From: Pseudomonadota bacterium
Lineage (GTDB): Bacteria; Pseudomonadota; Alphaproteobacteria; Elsterales; Elsteraceae
DNA length: 8,963 nt
NCBI GenBank assembly: GCA_016195115.1
Contig: JACQAI010000115.1
Span: forward strand, 1-8,963
Direction: 5' to 3'
The notes beneath the pieces were generated by a model, which did no database searches, was not told the DNA's origin, and saw nothing but the letters and a program-made list of their open reading frames with translations. A program made the translations under genes and the position numbers. Shown here piece by piece: positions 1 to 5,977 of the stretch. Position 1 is the first letter of the stretch. Every line of letters starts with the position of its first letter.

Positions 1-852
1 CTCGCAGCAGCCCTTGGCGAGCGCGCGTACGCGCCCGATGTAGGCAGCGCGCTCGGTGACGCTGATCACGCCGCGCGCGTCCAGGAGGTTGAACAGATGG
101 CTCGCCTTGATGCACTGGTCGTAGGCTGGCAGCGCCAGCTTGGCCCCGAGCAGCGCCTGGCACTCGGCCTCGGCGTCGACGAAATGCCGCGCCAGCATCT
201 CGGTGTTGGCAACCTCGAAATTGTAGGTCGAGAACTCGCGCTCGCTTTGGAGGAAGATGTCGCCGTAGCGCTTGCCGCCGGGGCCCTTCACACCATTCCA
301 GTCGAGGTCGTACACGTTCTCGACGCCCTGGACGTACATCGCCAGGCGCTCGAGCCCGTAGGTCAGCTCGGCCGACACCGGATCGCATTCGATGCCGCCG
401 ACCTGCTGGAAATAGGTGAACTGCGTCACCTCCATGCCGTCGCACCAGACCTCCCAGCCGAGCCCCCACGCGCCGAGCGTCGGGCTCTCCCAGTCGTCCT
501 CGACGAAGCGGATGTCGTGCTGCAACGGATCGATGCCGATGCACCGCAGGCTGTCGAGATAGCGCTCCTGGATGTCGGCCGGCGACGGCTTCATGATCAC
601 CTGGAACTGATAGTAGTGCTGCAGCCGATTGGGATTCTCACCGTAGCGCCCGTCGGTCGGACGGCGCGACGGCTGCACGTAGGCGGCGTTCCAGGTCTCG
701 GGCCCGAGCGCGCGCAAGGTGGTCGCGGGATGGAACGTGCCGGCGCCGACCTCGACGTCGTAGGGCTGCAGGATGACGCAGCCCTGCTCCGCCCAGTAGC
801 CCTGGAGCGCAAGGATCAGCGACTGGAAACTCGCCGCGCCGGCGTGGTCCAT
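1..852 (-). CDS. glyQ: Glycyl-tRNA synthetase alpha subunit (GlyQ), 3' end outside the window
   Basis: This is the catalytic alpha chain of the bacterial two-subunit glycyl-tRNA synthetase, a class II enzyme that activates glycine with ATP and charges tRNA-Gly in the cytoplasm as an alpha2beta2 complex. I translated the reverse strand from ATG at 852: 284 codons stay open to position 1 with no stop. Family signatures are plain: FQSLILALQGYW (residues 9-20), TFHPATTLRALGPE (39-52), the very conserved RRPTDGRYGENPNRLQHYYQ (63-82), the WESPTLGAWGLGWEVW stretch (121-136), and TQFTYFQQVGG (143-153). The family is usually somewhat under 300 to about 310 residues, so only a short C-terminus is missing. 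The beta subunit gene glyS would be expected just beyond the left edge. A promoter candidate lies at 896-924. The ribosome site is weak, a GAGG only three bases from the ATG. Confidence 0.97.
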   Translation of the reverse strand, partial: MDHAGAASFQSLILALQGYWAEQGCVILQPYDVEVGAGTFHPATTLRALGPETWNAAYVQPSRRPTDGRYGENPNRLQHYYQFQVIMKPSPADIQERYLDSLRCIGIDPLQHDIRFVEDDWESPTLGAWGLGWEVWCDGMEVTQFTYFQQVGGIECDPVSAELTYGLERLAMYVQGVENVYDLDWNGVKGPGGKRYGDIFLQSEREFSTYNFEVANTEMLARHFVDAEAECQALLGAKLALPAYDQCIKASHLFNLLDARGVISVTERAAYIGRVRALAKGCCE

Positions 853-895
853 GGGCCTCGGTCCGAAAATTGGGTGAGCGAAAGCGGCGCGAACC

Positions 896-924
896 TTTTA
901 AGTCCCGCGCTCGGGTGGGGTCAA
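896..924 (-). promoter_or_regulatory. Sigma-70 type promoter candidate for glyQ
   Basis: On the minus strand TTGACC (919-924) is followed after exactly 17 bases by TTAAAA (896-901). Transcription would begin near 889, giving a leader of about 37 bases before the glyQ ATG. The -35 box matches the consensus at five of six positions and is preceded by C, giving the alphaproteobacterial CTTGAC core. The -10 box is AT-rich in an otherwise GC-rich stretch. The site lies in the 121-base gap between the zinc-ribbon gene and glyQ, so it would let glyQ be expressed independently of the upstream genes. Confidence 0.6.
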
Positions 925-973
925 GGCAAGCGGCAGCCGAAGGCGCGAGCGCCCTGAGCCGCGCAGCCGGCGC

Positions 974-1249
974 TCAATAGGGACAATCGGCGCGCCCGCA
1001 ACGGCTGGCGCCGCGCGTGACGTAGGTCGCGCACACGGGGCATTTCAGCAGATCCTCGGTCACCCCCGGGGGTGTCTCGGCACGGGATGGGCCGGGCGGC
1101 GCCCCGACCGGGCGCTTGGCGCCGTCGCGCGTACCACCGCGCGGCAACTCGGTGTCGCGCGTCCGTGCCTGAAGATAGCGGAAGCCGAACCAGACCGCCG
1201 CGAGCACGGCGGCCAGCACGAGCAGCTTCGCGAACGATATGCCGAACAC
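974..1249 (-). CDS. Small membrane-anchored zinc-ribbon protein, function unknown
   Basis: A 91-residue protein starting at GTG 1249 and ending with TGA at 974-976. Residues about 5-25 form one hydrophobic segment (AKLLVLAAVLAAVWFGF). A polar, proline- and glycine-rich linker follows (about 28-65). The C-terminus holds four cysteines in a ribbon-like arrangement: C70-x2-C73 and C84-x4-C89, the last just before the terminal Pro-Tyr. Zinc binding is inferred from this spacing. The open frame runs far upstream, but there it is only the antisense-like shadow of the antiporter; no ATG, TTG or other plausible start lies nearby, and the membrane segment begins right after the GTG. No Shine-Dalgarno sequence precedes it, which fits the leaderless promoter at 1256-1284. 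It lies 47 bases after the antiporter gene and 121 before glyQ. I do not recognise a named family; it resembles in layout other short proteins with one membrane helix and a C-terminal zinc ribbon. Confidence 0.72.
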   Translation of the reverse strand: MFGISFAKLLVLAAVLAAVWFGFRYLQARTRDTELPRGGTRDGAKRPVGAPPGPSRAETPPGVTEDLLKCPVCATYVTRGASRCGRADCPY

Positions 1250-1255
1250 GGGAGG

Positions 1256-1284
1256 GTTGTAGGCAGCGCGCCCGACCGGGTCAA
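1256..1284 (-). promoter_or_regulatory. Sigma-70 type promoter candidate giving a leaderless transcript of the zinc-ribbon gene
   Basis: On the minus strand TTGACC (1279-1284) is followed after 17 bases by TACAAC (1256-1261). The -35 box matches the consensus at five of six positions and the -10 box at four of six. Six bases (CCTCCC) separate the -10 box from the GTG at 1249, so the predicted first transcribed base is the G of the start codon. The same eight bases, CTTGACCC, occur at the -35 positions of the glyQ and polyprenyl synthase promoter candidates. Confidence 0.5.
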
Positions 1285-1296
1285 GCGAGCGGACCG

Positions 1297-2862
1297 CTAT
1301 TCGAGCCAGGCCACGCGCATGTCGAGGGCGCGTTCGAGATCGCGGAAGACGTCGTGCGAGATCGCGCCGTTCCGGCGCAGGTCGAGCAGCACCTGGCGCT
1401 CGGCCGCGATCAGCTCGAGCTGCAGGCGGCGATGGGTGTCGATGTCGCCGGCGTCGGCGTCGCGCTCGTCGAGCACGCGCAAGGCATGCTCGTAGCGCAG
1501 CCGCAGGTGGGCGAGGTCGTCGGCCGGCAGATCGTCCTGCTTGGCGAGCTCGTCGATGCGCATGATCGCCGCCTCGAGCGAAAAGCGCCGCGCCTCGATC
1601 TTCTCCTCGCCGCCGTCGTCGGCGCCGCCGACGCCGAGCGCGCGAACCAGGCTCGGCAACGTCAGGCCCTGCAACACCAGGGTCGCGAGGATGACCGAGA
1701 AGGCGAGGAACAACACCAGACCGCGATTCGGAAACGGCGCCCCCGACGCGATCGCGGTTGGCAGCGCCAACGCCGCGGCGAGCGACACGATGCCGCGCAT
1801 GCCGGCCCACGACAGCACGGTGAGCTGCTCCCAGCGCGGCAGCGGCTTGCGCGCGCACAGGCGCGGCGCGACCACGCCGGTGAGCGCGCTCGAGCCCAAG
1901 ATCCAGACGATGCGCACCAGGATCACGGCGCCGATCACCGACAGCGCCGCGACCGCGAGCATCACGGGCGGCTCGTCGGCGATCTCGCGCAGGATGAAGG
2001 GTAGCTGCAGCCCGATCAGAATGAAGGCGAGGCCGTTGAGCAGGAAGACCAAGGTCGTCCACACCGCGCCCGCGCGCACGCGCGTCGCCGGCGTGAACAC
2101 CGTCGGTGAGCGCCAGCCAACGTAGATGCCGGCCGACACCGTCGCGAGCACGCCAGAGAAGCCCAGCAGCTCGGCCGGCAGATAGGCGGCGAACGGTCCG
2201 AACAAGGTCAGCACCGTGACGATGCCGGCATCGGCGATGCGGCGAAACAGCTGGATCGACAGCCAGGCGACCACCAGCCCGAGCGCGACGCCGCCGACCG
2301 CGACCTTGGCAAACTCCAGCAGCGCGCCCGAGACCGAGAACGCGCCGACGACCACGGCGGCGACCGCGAAGCGGAACAGCACCAGGCCGGCGGCGTCGTT
2401 GATCAGGCTCTCGCCCTCGAGCACGACGACCAGGCGATGCGGCAGCTTGAGGCGCTCGGCGATCGCCGTCGCCGCGATCGCGTCGGGTGGCGACACGATG
2501 GCGCCAAGCACGAAGCCGATCGCCAGCGGCAGCCCGATGGTTGCCCAGGCGACGTAGGCGACCGCCACCGTGGTCGCCACCACCAGGCCGACCGCGAGCA
2601 GCAGGATCTCGCGCAGATTGGCCTTGAACTCGGGCCACGGCATAAAGAAGGCGGCCGAGAACAGCAGCGGCGGCAGGAACAAGGTGAACACCAGTTCGGG
2701 GTCGAGCGCGACCCGCGGCAGGCCGGGCACCAGGCCGAGCGCCAGGCCGCCCAGCACCAGCACGATCGGATAGGCGAGGTTGAGCCGCTGCGCCAGCACC
2801 GCCAGCAAGGTGGCCGCGACCAGCAGCACCAGAATCAGCTCGACTTCGTTGGTCCCCGTCAC
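1297..2862 (-). CDS. Na+/H+ antiporter, CPA1 (NhaP/NHE) family
   Basis: An inner-membrane cation/proton exchanger of the monovalent cation:proton antiporter-1 family, expected to exchange Na+ (perhaps also K+ or Li+) for H+ in pH and salt homeostasis. From GTG 2862 it has 521 residues. About a dozen hydrophobic segments fill residues 7-408. Family marks include LFLPPLLFSAAFF (61-73), SPPDAIAA (124-131), the Asn-Asp pair in ESLINDAAGLVLF (N155, D156) typical of electroneutral CPA1 exchangers, and the arginine motif GMRGIVSLAAALALP (354-368, R356). Residues about 413-521 are a charged, probably helical cytoplasmic tail with a plausible regulatory role. I chose the GTG because it overlaps the peptidase stop codon (GTGA, 4 bases), implying translational coupling, and leaves an ordinary N-terminus; an ATG at 2934 would add 24 arginine- and proline-rich residues inside the upstream gene. 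The exact ion cannot be read from sequence. Confidence 0.93.
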   Translation of the reverse strand: MTGTNEVELILVLLVAATLLAVLAQRLNLAYPIVLVLGGLALGLVPGLPRVALDPELVFTLFLPPLLFSAAFFMPWPEFKANLREILLLAVGLVVATTVAVAYVAWATIGLPLAIGFVLGAIVSPPDAIAATAIAERLKLPHRLVVVLEGESLINDAAGLVLFRFAVAAVVVGAFSVSGALLEFAKVAVGGVALGLVVAWLSIQLFRRIADAGIVTVLTLFGPFAAYLPAELLGFSGVLATVSAGIYVGWRSPTVFTPATRVRAGAVWTTLVFLLNGLAFILIGLQLPFILREIADEPPVMLAVAALSVIGAVILVRIVWILGSSALTGVVAPRLCARKPLPRWEQLTVLSWAGMRGIVSLAAALALPTAIASGAPFPNRGLVLFLAFSVILATLVLQGLTLPSLVRALGVGGADDGGEEKIEARRFSLEAAIMRIDELAKQDDLPADDLAHLRLRYEHALRVLDERDADAGDIDTHRRLQLELIAAERQVLLDLRRNGAISHDVFRDLERALDMRVAWLE

Positions 2863-3707
2863 AGCCCGAAGCGCGCCCAATGCTGGCGCTCCTCGAGGCC
2901 GGCCATCAGATCGCCGACGAGGTCGGCGGACCACGGCGCCGGTGCGACCAGGCCGAGGCGGCGGCGCCAGGTCCGGCGCTGGGTCGCGACCGGCCGCAGC
3001 CGGACGCGGGTGCCGAAGCGCGCCCGCAAGGTGCTGCGCAGCTCGCCGATGCCGTCGACCAGACCGAGCGCAAGCGCGCGCTGGCCGAGCCAGGCCTCGC
3101 CGCTGAACAGCTCGGCCTCCTCGCCCGTGAGCTTGGCACCGCGCCGCGCCCGCACCAGCGCCTTGAAGTTGTCGTGGATGTCGGCCTGCAGGCGCTTCAA
3201 GCGCGCGACATCGTCGTCGCGCTCGGGCAGAAAGCTGTCGAGCAGCGACTTACGCTCGCCCGCGGTGTAGAGCCGGCGCTGCACGCCCAGGCGCTCGAGG
3301 GCGCGGTCGAAGCCAAAGCCGGCGGTTATCACGCCGATCGAGCCGACGATCGAATTGGCGTCGACGAAGATCTCGTCGGCGGCGAGCGCCAGCCAGTAGC
3401 CGCCCGAAGCCGCGACGTCCTCGACGAAGGCCAGCACCGGCAGCTTGCGCTCCTCGCTGAGCTGGCGAAGCCGCTGGTGGATCAGCGCCGACTGCACCGG
3501 CGAGCCGCCCGGCGAGTTGATCACCAGCGCCACCGCGACCAGACCACGGCCGCTGAACGCACGCTCGATCGGTGCCGCGAGATCTTGGGCGCTCAAGCCG
3601 CCGCGCAGCGGCACCATCGGCCCGATCACACCGGCGAGCCGCAGCACCGAGACCGTCGGGCGGGCGCGGCGGAACGGCCATCGATCGAACAGGTCGCCGA
3701 GCGCCAT
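2859..3707 (-). CDS. sppA: S49-family peptidase, short SppA-like form
   Basis: A 282-residue serine peptidase of family S49, the signal peptide peptidase/SohB group, which degrades cleaved signal peptides and membrane-linked substrates with a Ser-Lys dyad. The catalytic serine is S101 in DVAASGGYWLA (98-107). The lysine is K153 in AGERKSLLD (149-157). The 52-residue spacing equals that known for Bacillus SppA. INSPGGSP (63-70) and VGSIGVI (121-127) are further family motifs. Length fits the short, single-domain form rather than the double-domain E. coli SppA. Unusually, no N-terminal membrane segment or signal peptide is visible; residues 1-16 are basic and aromatic (DRWPFRRARP), so it may be cytosolic or peripherally membrane-bound. 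ATG at 3707 lies 9 bases after the methyltransferase stop. The 3' end overlaps the antiporter start by 4 bases. Confidence 0.92.
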   Translation of the reverse strand: MALGDLFDRWPFRRARPTVSVLRLAGVIGPMVPLRGGLSAQDLAAPIERAFSGRGLVAVALVINSPGGSPVQSALIHQRLRQLSEERKLPVLAFVEDVAASGGYWLALAADEIFVDANSIVGSIGVITAGFGFDRALERLGVQRRLYTAGERKSLLDSFLPERDDDVARLKRLQADIHDNFKALVRARRGAKLTGEEAELFSGEAWLGQRALALGLVDGIGELRSTLRARFGTRVRLRPVATQRRTWRRRLGLVAPAPWSADLVGDLMAGLEERQHWARFGL

Positions 3708-3716
3708 GGTCGCGGC

Positions 3717-4508
3717 TCAGGACGCCGGCGCGACGACGCGCCGCCGTGCGCGCGCCGGCCACAGCCCGGCGACCACCGCGCCCAGGCCGGCGCCGTCGCG
3801 CAGCACCGTATCGGCCTCGGCGGTGTAGCCGCCGTCCGGCCGGTGCAGCACCAGCCCGGCCGTCAGGGTCACGGGCGCGCGCGAGCCCTTGGTCGCGGCG
3901 ACGATCACGCGCTTGGCCGGCGCGCCGGCGCGTGGCCACAGCGGCACGACGGCGATGCCGCCGAACCCCTCGGGCAGCGCCGCCAGCACGTCATCGAGCC
4001 GATCGGCGCGATGGATCACCGTGAGGGCGCCGCGCGGACCGAGACGCGCGGCGGCATGGGCGAGCCAATCGCCCAGCGCGAACCCGGCGATCGTCGCGCG
4101 CGCGCGCGCCGGGTCGGGTGACGGATCGCTGGCGTCCGCGGCATGGAACGGCGGGTTGGTCAGCACGTGATCGGCCGGCGGTAGATCCGTGAGGGCCGCC
4201 GGCGCGGCCAGGATGTCGGCAGCGAGCACGGTGAAGCCAGCGCGGCCGTTGCGCGCGGCGTTGTCGCGCGCCAGCGCCACCATGTCGGCGTCGCGGTCGA
4301 CGCCGGTGACGAGGGCGCCGGGCACGCGCTGCATCAGGCACAGCGCCGCGGCGCCGACGCCGCAACCGAGATCGATCACGGTGTCGCCGGTCGCGGCGTC
4401 GACCGCCGCGGCGAGCAGCACCGGATCGATCGCCGCGCGATAGCCGCTGGTCGGCTGGGCGAGCGCCACCCGCCCGCCCAACAGACGATCGAGACTGACA
4501 TCAGCCAC
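3717..4508 (-). CDS. trmN6: TrmN6-like SAM-dependent adenine-N6 methyltransferase
   Basis: A 263-residue class I methyltransferase resembling E. coli YfiC/TrmN6, which methylates N6 of A37 in tRNA1-Val. The SAM-binding glycine loop is DLGCGVG (46-52), with an acidic residue at the end of the next strand (TGVDRD, 68-73). The catalytic NPPF motif (118-121) marks amino-group methylation of adenine, as in N6-adenine and related enzymes. The N-terminal QPTSGYRAAIDPVLLAAA (18-35) is typical of the family and places substrate-binding residues before the SAM domain. Start is GTG 4508, overlapping the DUF2007 stop by 8 bases; the ATG at 4501 is out of frame. The exact tRNA or other substrate is inferred by homology; a glutamine- or rRNA-directed N-methyltransferase is the alternative. 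A run of seven CG dinucleotides at 4095-4108 encodes the Ala-Arg repeat near residues 134-138. Confidence 0.85.
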   Translation of the reverse strand: MADVSLDRLLGGRVALAQPTSGYRAAIDPVLLAAAVDAATGDTVIDLGCGVGAAALCLMQRVPGALVTGVDRDADMVALARDNAARNGRAGFTVLAADILAAPAALTDLPPADHVLTNPPFHAADASDPSPDPARARATIAGFALGDWLAHAAARLGPRGALTVIHRADRLDDVLAALPEGFGGIAVVPLWPRAGAPAKRVIVAATKGSRAPVTLTAGLVLHRPDGGYTAEADTVLRDGAGLGAVVAGLWPARARRRVVAPAS

Positions 4509-4719
4509 GCCCGAGCTCCTCTCCCGCCTGGGTCAGCACCGCGAGCGCGCGCGCATGATCGTCGTCCTCGACCATCAGGCGGCGCGGCAGCGCCCCGATG
4601 CTGCCTTCGACGATGCTCATATGGGTGTCGAACACGACCGCGGCGATACCGGCGTCGGCCAGCAGCGCCGTCAGCCAGGACAGCCGCACCGCGTCGTTGC
4701 TGCGCAGAACTTCCCGCAT
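4501..4719 (-). CDS. DUF2007 family small protein
   Basis: A 72-residue protein resembling the DUF2007 'putative signal transducing protein' family, whose biochemical role is unknown. Residues 1-25 (MREVLRSNDAVRLSWLTALL, then an alanine-rich helix end) and the block HMSIVEGSIGALPRRLMVEDDD (33-54) are the recognisable parts; the arrangement of strand, helix, strand is like a small ferredoxin-like fold. I chose ATG 4719 because the family begins right at this point. An upstream in-frame candidate at 4788 would add a serine- and arginine-rich stretch lying across the divergent promoter region. It is the first gene of a tight minus-strand run: its stop overlaps the GTG of the methyltransferase by 8 bases. 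No convincing promoter of its own was found in 4720-4790. Confidence 0.8.
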   Translation of the reverse strand: MREVLRSNDAVRLSWLTALLADAGIAAVVFDTHMSIVEGSIGALPRRLMVEDDDHARALAVLTQAGEELGRG

Positions 4720-4767
4720 GGCGGATCGAGGGGATTCCCGGTTACTGTAAAGGTCGGTCCGGCCCGC

Positions 4768-4795
4768 TTGACCCAGCCTAGGCGGCACCTATGCT
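4768..4795 (+). promoter_or_regulatory. Sigma-70 type promoter candidate for the polyprenyl diphosphate synthase gene
   Basis: TTGACC (4768-4773) and TATGCT (4790-4795) are separated by 16 bases. The -35 box matches the consensus at five of six positions and the -10 box at four of six. Transcription would start near 4802. The -35 box is part of CTTGACCC, the same eight bases found at the two minus-strand promoter candidates in this window. The ATG at 4791 lies inside the -10 box and therefore could not be translated from this promoter, which supports the GTG at 4845 as the real start. Confidence 0.6.
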
Positions 4796-4827
4796 CCGAG
4801 CTGGGCGCGGGCCGGTTGAGCGCTTTC

Positions 4828-4835
4828 GGGAAAGG
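4828..4835 (+). promoter_or_regulatory. Ribosome binding site deciding the polyprenyl synthase start
   Basis: GGGAAAGG lies nine bases before the GTG at 4845 and is the only purine-rich Shine-Dalgarno-like stretch between the predicted transcription start (about 4802) and the conserved coding region. No comparable site precedes the ATG at 4791. Confidence 0.55.
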
Positions 4836-4844
4836 TACGGTCTG

Positions 4845-5870
4845 GTGGCCGCACTCGTCGAGTACGAAGACAAGCGACAAGGCCGCCGCGGGGCCTCGTC
4901 CCTCGACGCGCTGACCGCGCTGGTCGCCGACGACCTCGAGTGCGTCAACCGGCTGATCGTCGAACGCATGCACAGCCCGGTCGCGCTGATTCCGCAGCTC
5001 GCCGGACATATCGTCGCGGCCGGCGGCAAGCGGCTCCGGCCCATGCTGACCCTGGGCGCAGCGCGGCTGTGCGGCTATCGCGGCGTGCGCCACCATCACC
5101 TCGCCGCCTCCGTCGAGTTCATCCACACCGCGACCTTGCTGCACGACGACGTGGTCGACGAAAGCGCGCTTCGGCGCGGCCTCGCCACCGCGAACTCGGT
5201 GTGGGGCAACAAGCCGAGCGTGCTGGTCGGCGACTTCCTGTTCAGCCGCGCCTTCAAGCTGATGGTCGAGGACGGCTCGCTCAAGGTGCTCGACATCCTG
5301 AGCTCGGCGTCGGCCGTGATCGCCGAAGGCGAGGTCCACCAGCTCGTGACCTCGAACGATCTCGACACCAGCGAGGACGACTACCTCCAGGTGATCCGCG
5401 CCAAGACCGCGGCGCTGTTCGCCGCCGCGGCGCGCATCGGCGCGGTCGTCGCCGACCGCGCGCAAGCCGAGGAGGACGCGCTCGGCCGCTTCGGGCTCAA
5501 TCTCGGCATCTCGTTCCAGCTGATCGACGACGCGCTCGACTACGCCGCGTCGCAGGCCGCGCTCGGCAAGACCGTGGGCGACGACTTCCGCGAGGGCAAG
5601 ATCACCCTGCCCGTGATCCTGGCGTTCCGCCGCGGCAGCGCCGAGGAACGTCAGTTCTGGCGGCGCACGCTCGAGACGCTCGACCAGCACGACGACGACC
5701 TGGGGCGCGCGCAAGGCCTGCTCGAGCGCTACGGCGCGCTGACCGAGACGGTCGAGCGCGCCCGCCACTACGGCACGCTCGCCAAGGACGCGCTCGGCAT
5801 CTTCCCCGACGGGCCCGAGCGTCGCGCCCTGGTCGAGGCGGCGCAATTCGCCGTCGAGCGCGCCTACTGA
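4845..5870 (+). CDS. ispB: Long-chain polyprenyl diphosphate synthase (octa/decaprenyl type)
   Basis: A trans-isoprenyl diphosphate synthase that condenses isopentenyl diphosphate units onto an allylic primer to make the ubiquinone side chain. With GTG 4845 as start it has 341 residues, the usual length. Substrate motifs are intact: GGKRLRP (60-66), the first aspartate-rich motif LLHDDVVDE (D101, D102, D105) followed by R110-R111, GDFLFSRAF (129-137), and the second aspartate-rich motif IDDALDY (D228, D229, D232). A96, five residues before the first aspartate motif, is small, which fits long-chain products. Product length (C40 versus C50) cannot be read from sequence; C50 would suit an alphaproteobacterium making ubiquinone-10. 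The start is chosen from the promoter and ribosome site; starting at ATG 4791 would add 18 residues that overlap the -10 box. It is divergent from the DUF2007 gene. No clear terminator follows. Confidence 0.93.
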   Translation: MAALVEYEDKRQGRRGASSLDALTALVADDLECVNRLIVERMHSPVALIPQLAGHIVAAGGKRLRPMLTLGAARLCGYRGVRHHHLAASVEFIHTATLLHDDVVDESALRRGLATANSVWGNKPSVLVGDFLFSRAFKLMVEDGSLKVLDILSSASAVIAEGEVHQLVTSNDLDTSEDDYLQVIRAKTAALFAAAARIGAVVADRAQAEEDALGRFGLNLGISFQLIDDALDYAASQAALGKTVGDDFREGKITLPVILAFRRGSAEERQFWRRTLETLDQHDDDLGRAQGLLERYGALTETVERARHYGTLAKDALGIFPDGPERRALVEAAQFAVERAY

Positions 5871-5905
5871 CTATCGCGCGAAATTCCCCGGACATTTCCA
5901 AAGAA

Positions 5906-5934
5906 TTGGACTATTGCGCGCGCCGTACTATCCT
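5906..5934 (+). promoter_or_regulatory. Promoter candidate for the small lipoprotein gene
   Basis: TTGGAC (5906-5911) is followed after 17 bases by TATCCT (5929-5934), predicting a start near 5941 and a leader of about 37 bases. The -35 box departs from the CTTGACC form of the other promoters in the window. It overlaps a perfect inverted repeat TCCAA-N4-TTGGA (5897-5910) that could be an operator. The stretch 5881-5977 is noticeably AT-richer than the genes around it. Confidence 0.35.
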
Positions 5935-5963
5935 GAGGCGCGCTAGGGGCCTCGTGTTTCTAT

Positions 5964-5968
5964 AAGGA
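5964..5968 (+). promoter_or_regulatory. Ribosome binding site of the lipoprotein gene
   Basis: AAGGA sits nine bases before the ATG at 5978 and is the clearest Shine-Dalgarno sequence in the window. It fixes the start of this otherwise unrecognised short gene and is the main argument that it is really translated. Confidence 0.75.
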
Positions 5969-5977
5969 ATTCAAATC

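Noticed and set aside
97..957. Long plus-strand open frame of 286 codons
   Set aside because: It is antisense to glyQ, whose translation matches a well-known family across its length; the plus-strand product is a low-complexity Arg/Ala/Leu/Val sequence with no motif.
974..2638. Minus-strand open frame of 554 codons ending with the zinc-ribbon protein
   Set aside because: Only the last 91 codons are a gene. The upstream part is a frame-shifted shadow of the antiporter, made of Arg/Ala/Gly runs; it just shares the frame of the small gene.
2880..4121. Plus-strand open frame of 413 codons
   Set aside because: Antisense to the S49 peptidase and the methyltransferase; composition is that of a GC-driven shadow and no domain is recognisable.
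4723..4751. Possible minus-strand promoter for the DUF2007 gene (TTTACA, 17 bases, CGATCC)
   Set aside because: The -10 hexamer is too poor. The small palindrome TTAC-T-GTAA at 4742-4750 is too short to call an operator without conservation.
4671..5846. Minus-strand open frame of 391 codons
   Set aside because: Antisense to the polyprenyl diphosphate synthase, which has all catalytic motifs; the antisense product has none.
5908..5921. Possible sigma-54 type GG/GC site before the lipoprotein gene
   Set aside because: GG and GC are ten bases apart, but the surrounding TGGCAC and TTGC blocks are not in the right positions.
5935..5958. Possible terminator after the polyprenyl synthase gene (GAGGC and GCCTC with T-rich tail)
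   Set aside because: The stem is only five pairs with a nine-base loop and it falls in the predicted leader of the lipoprotein gene; not strong enough to annotate.
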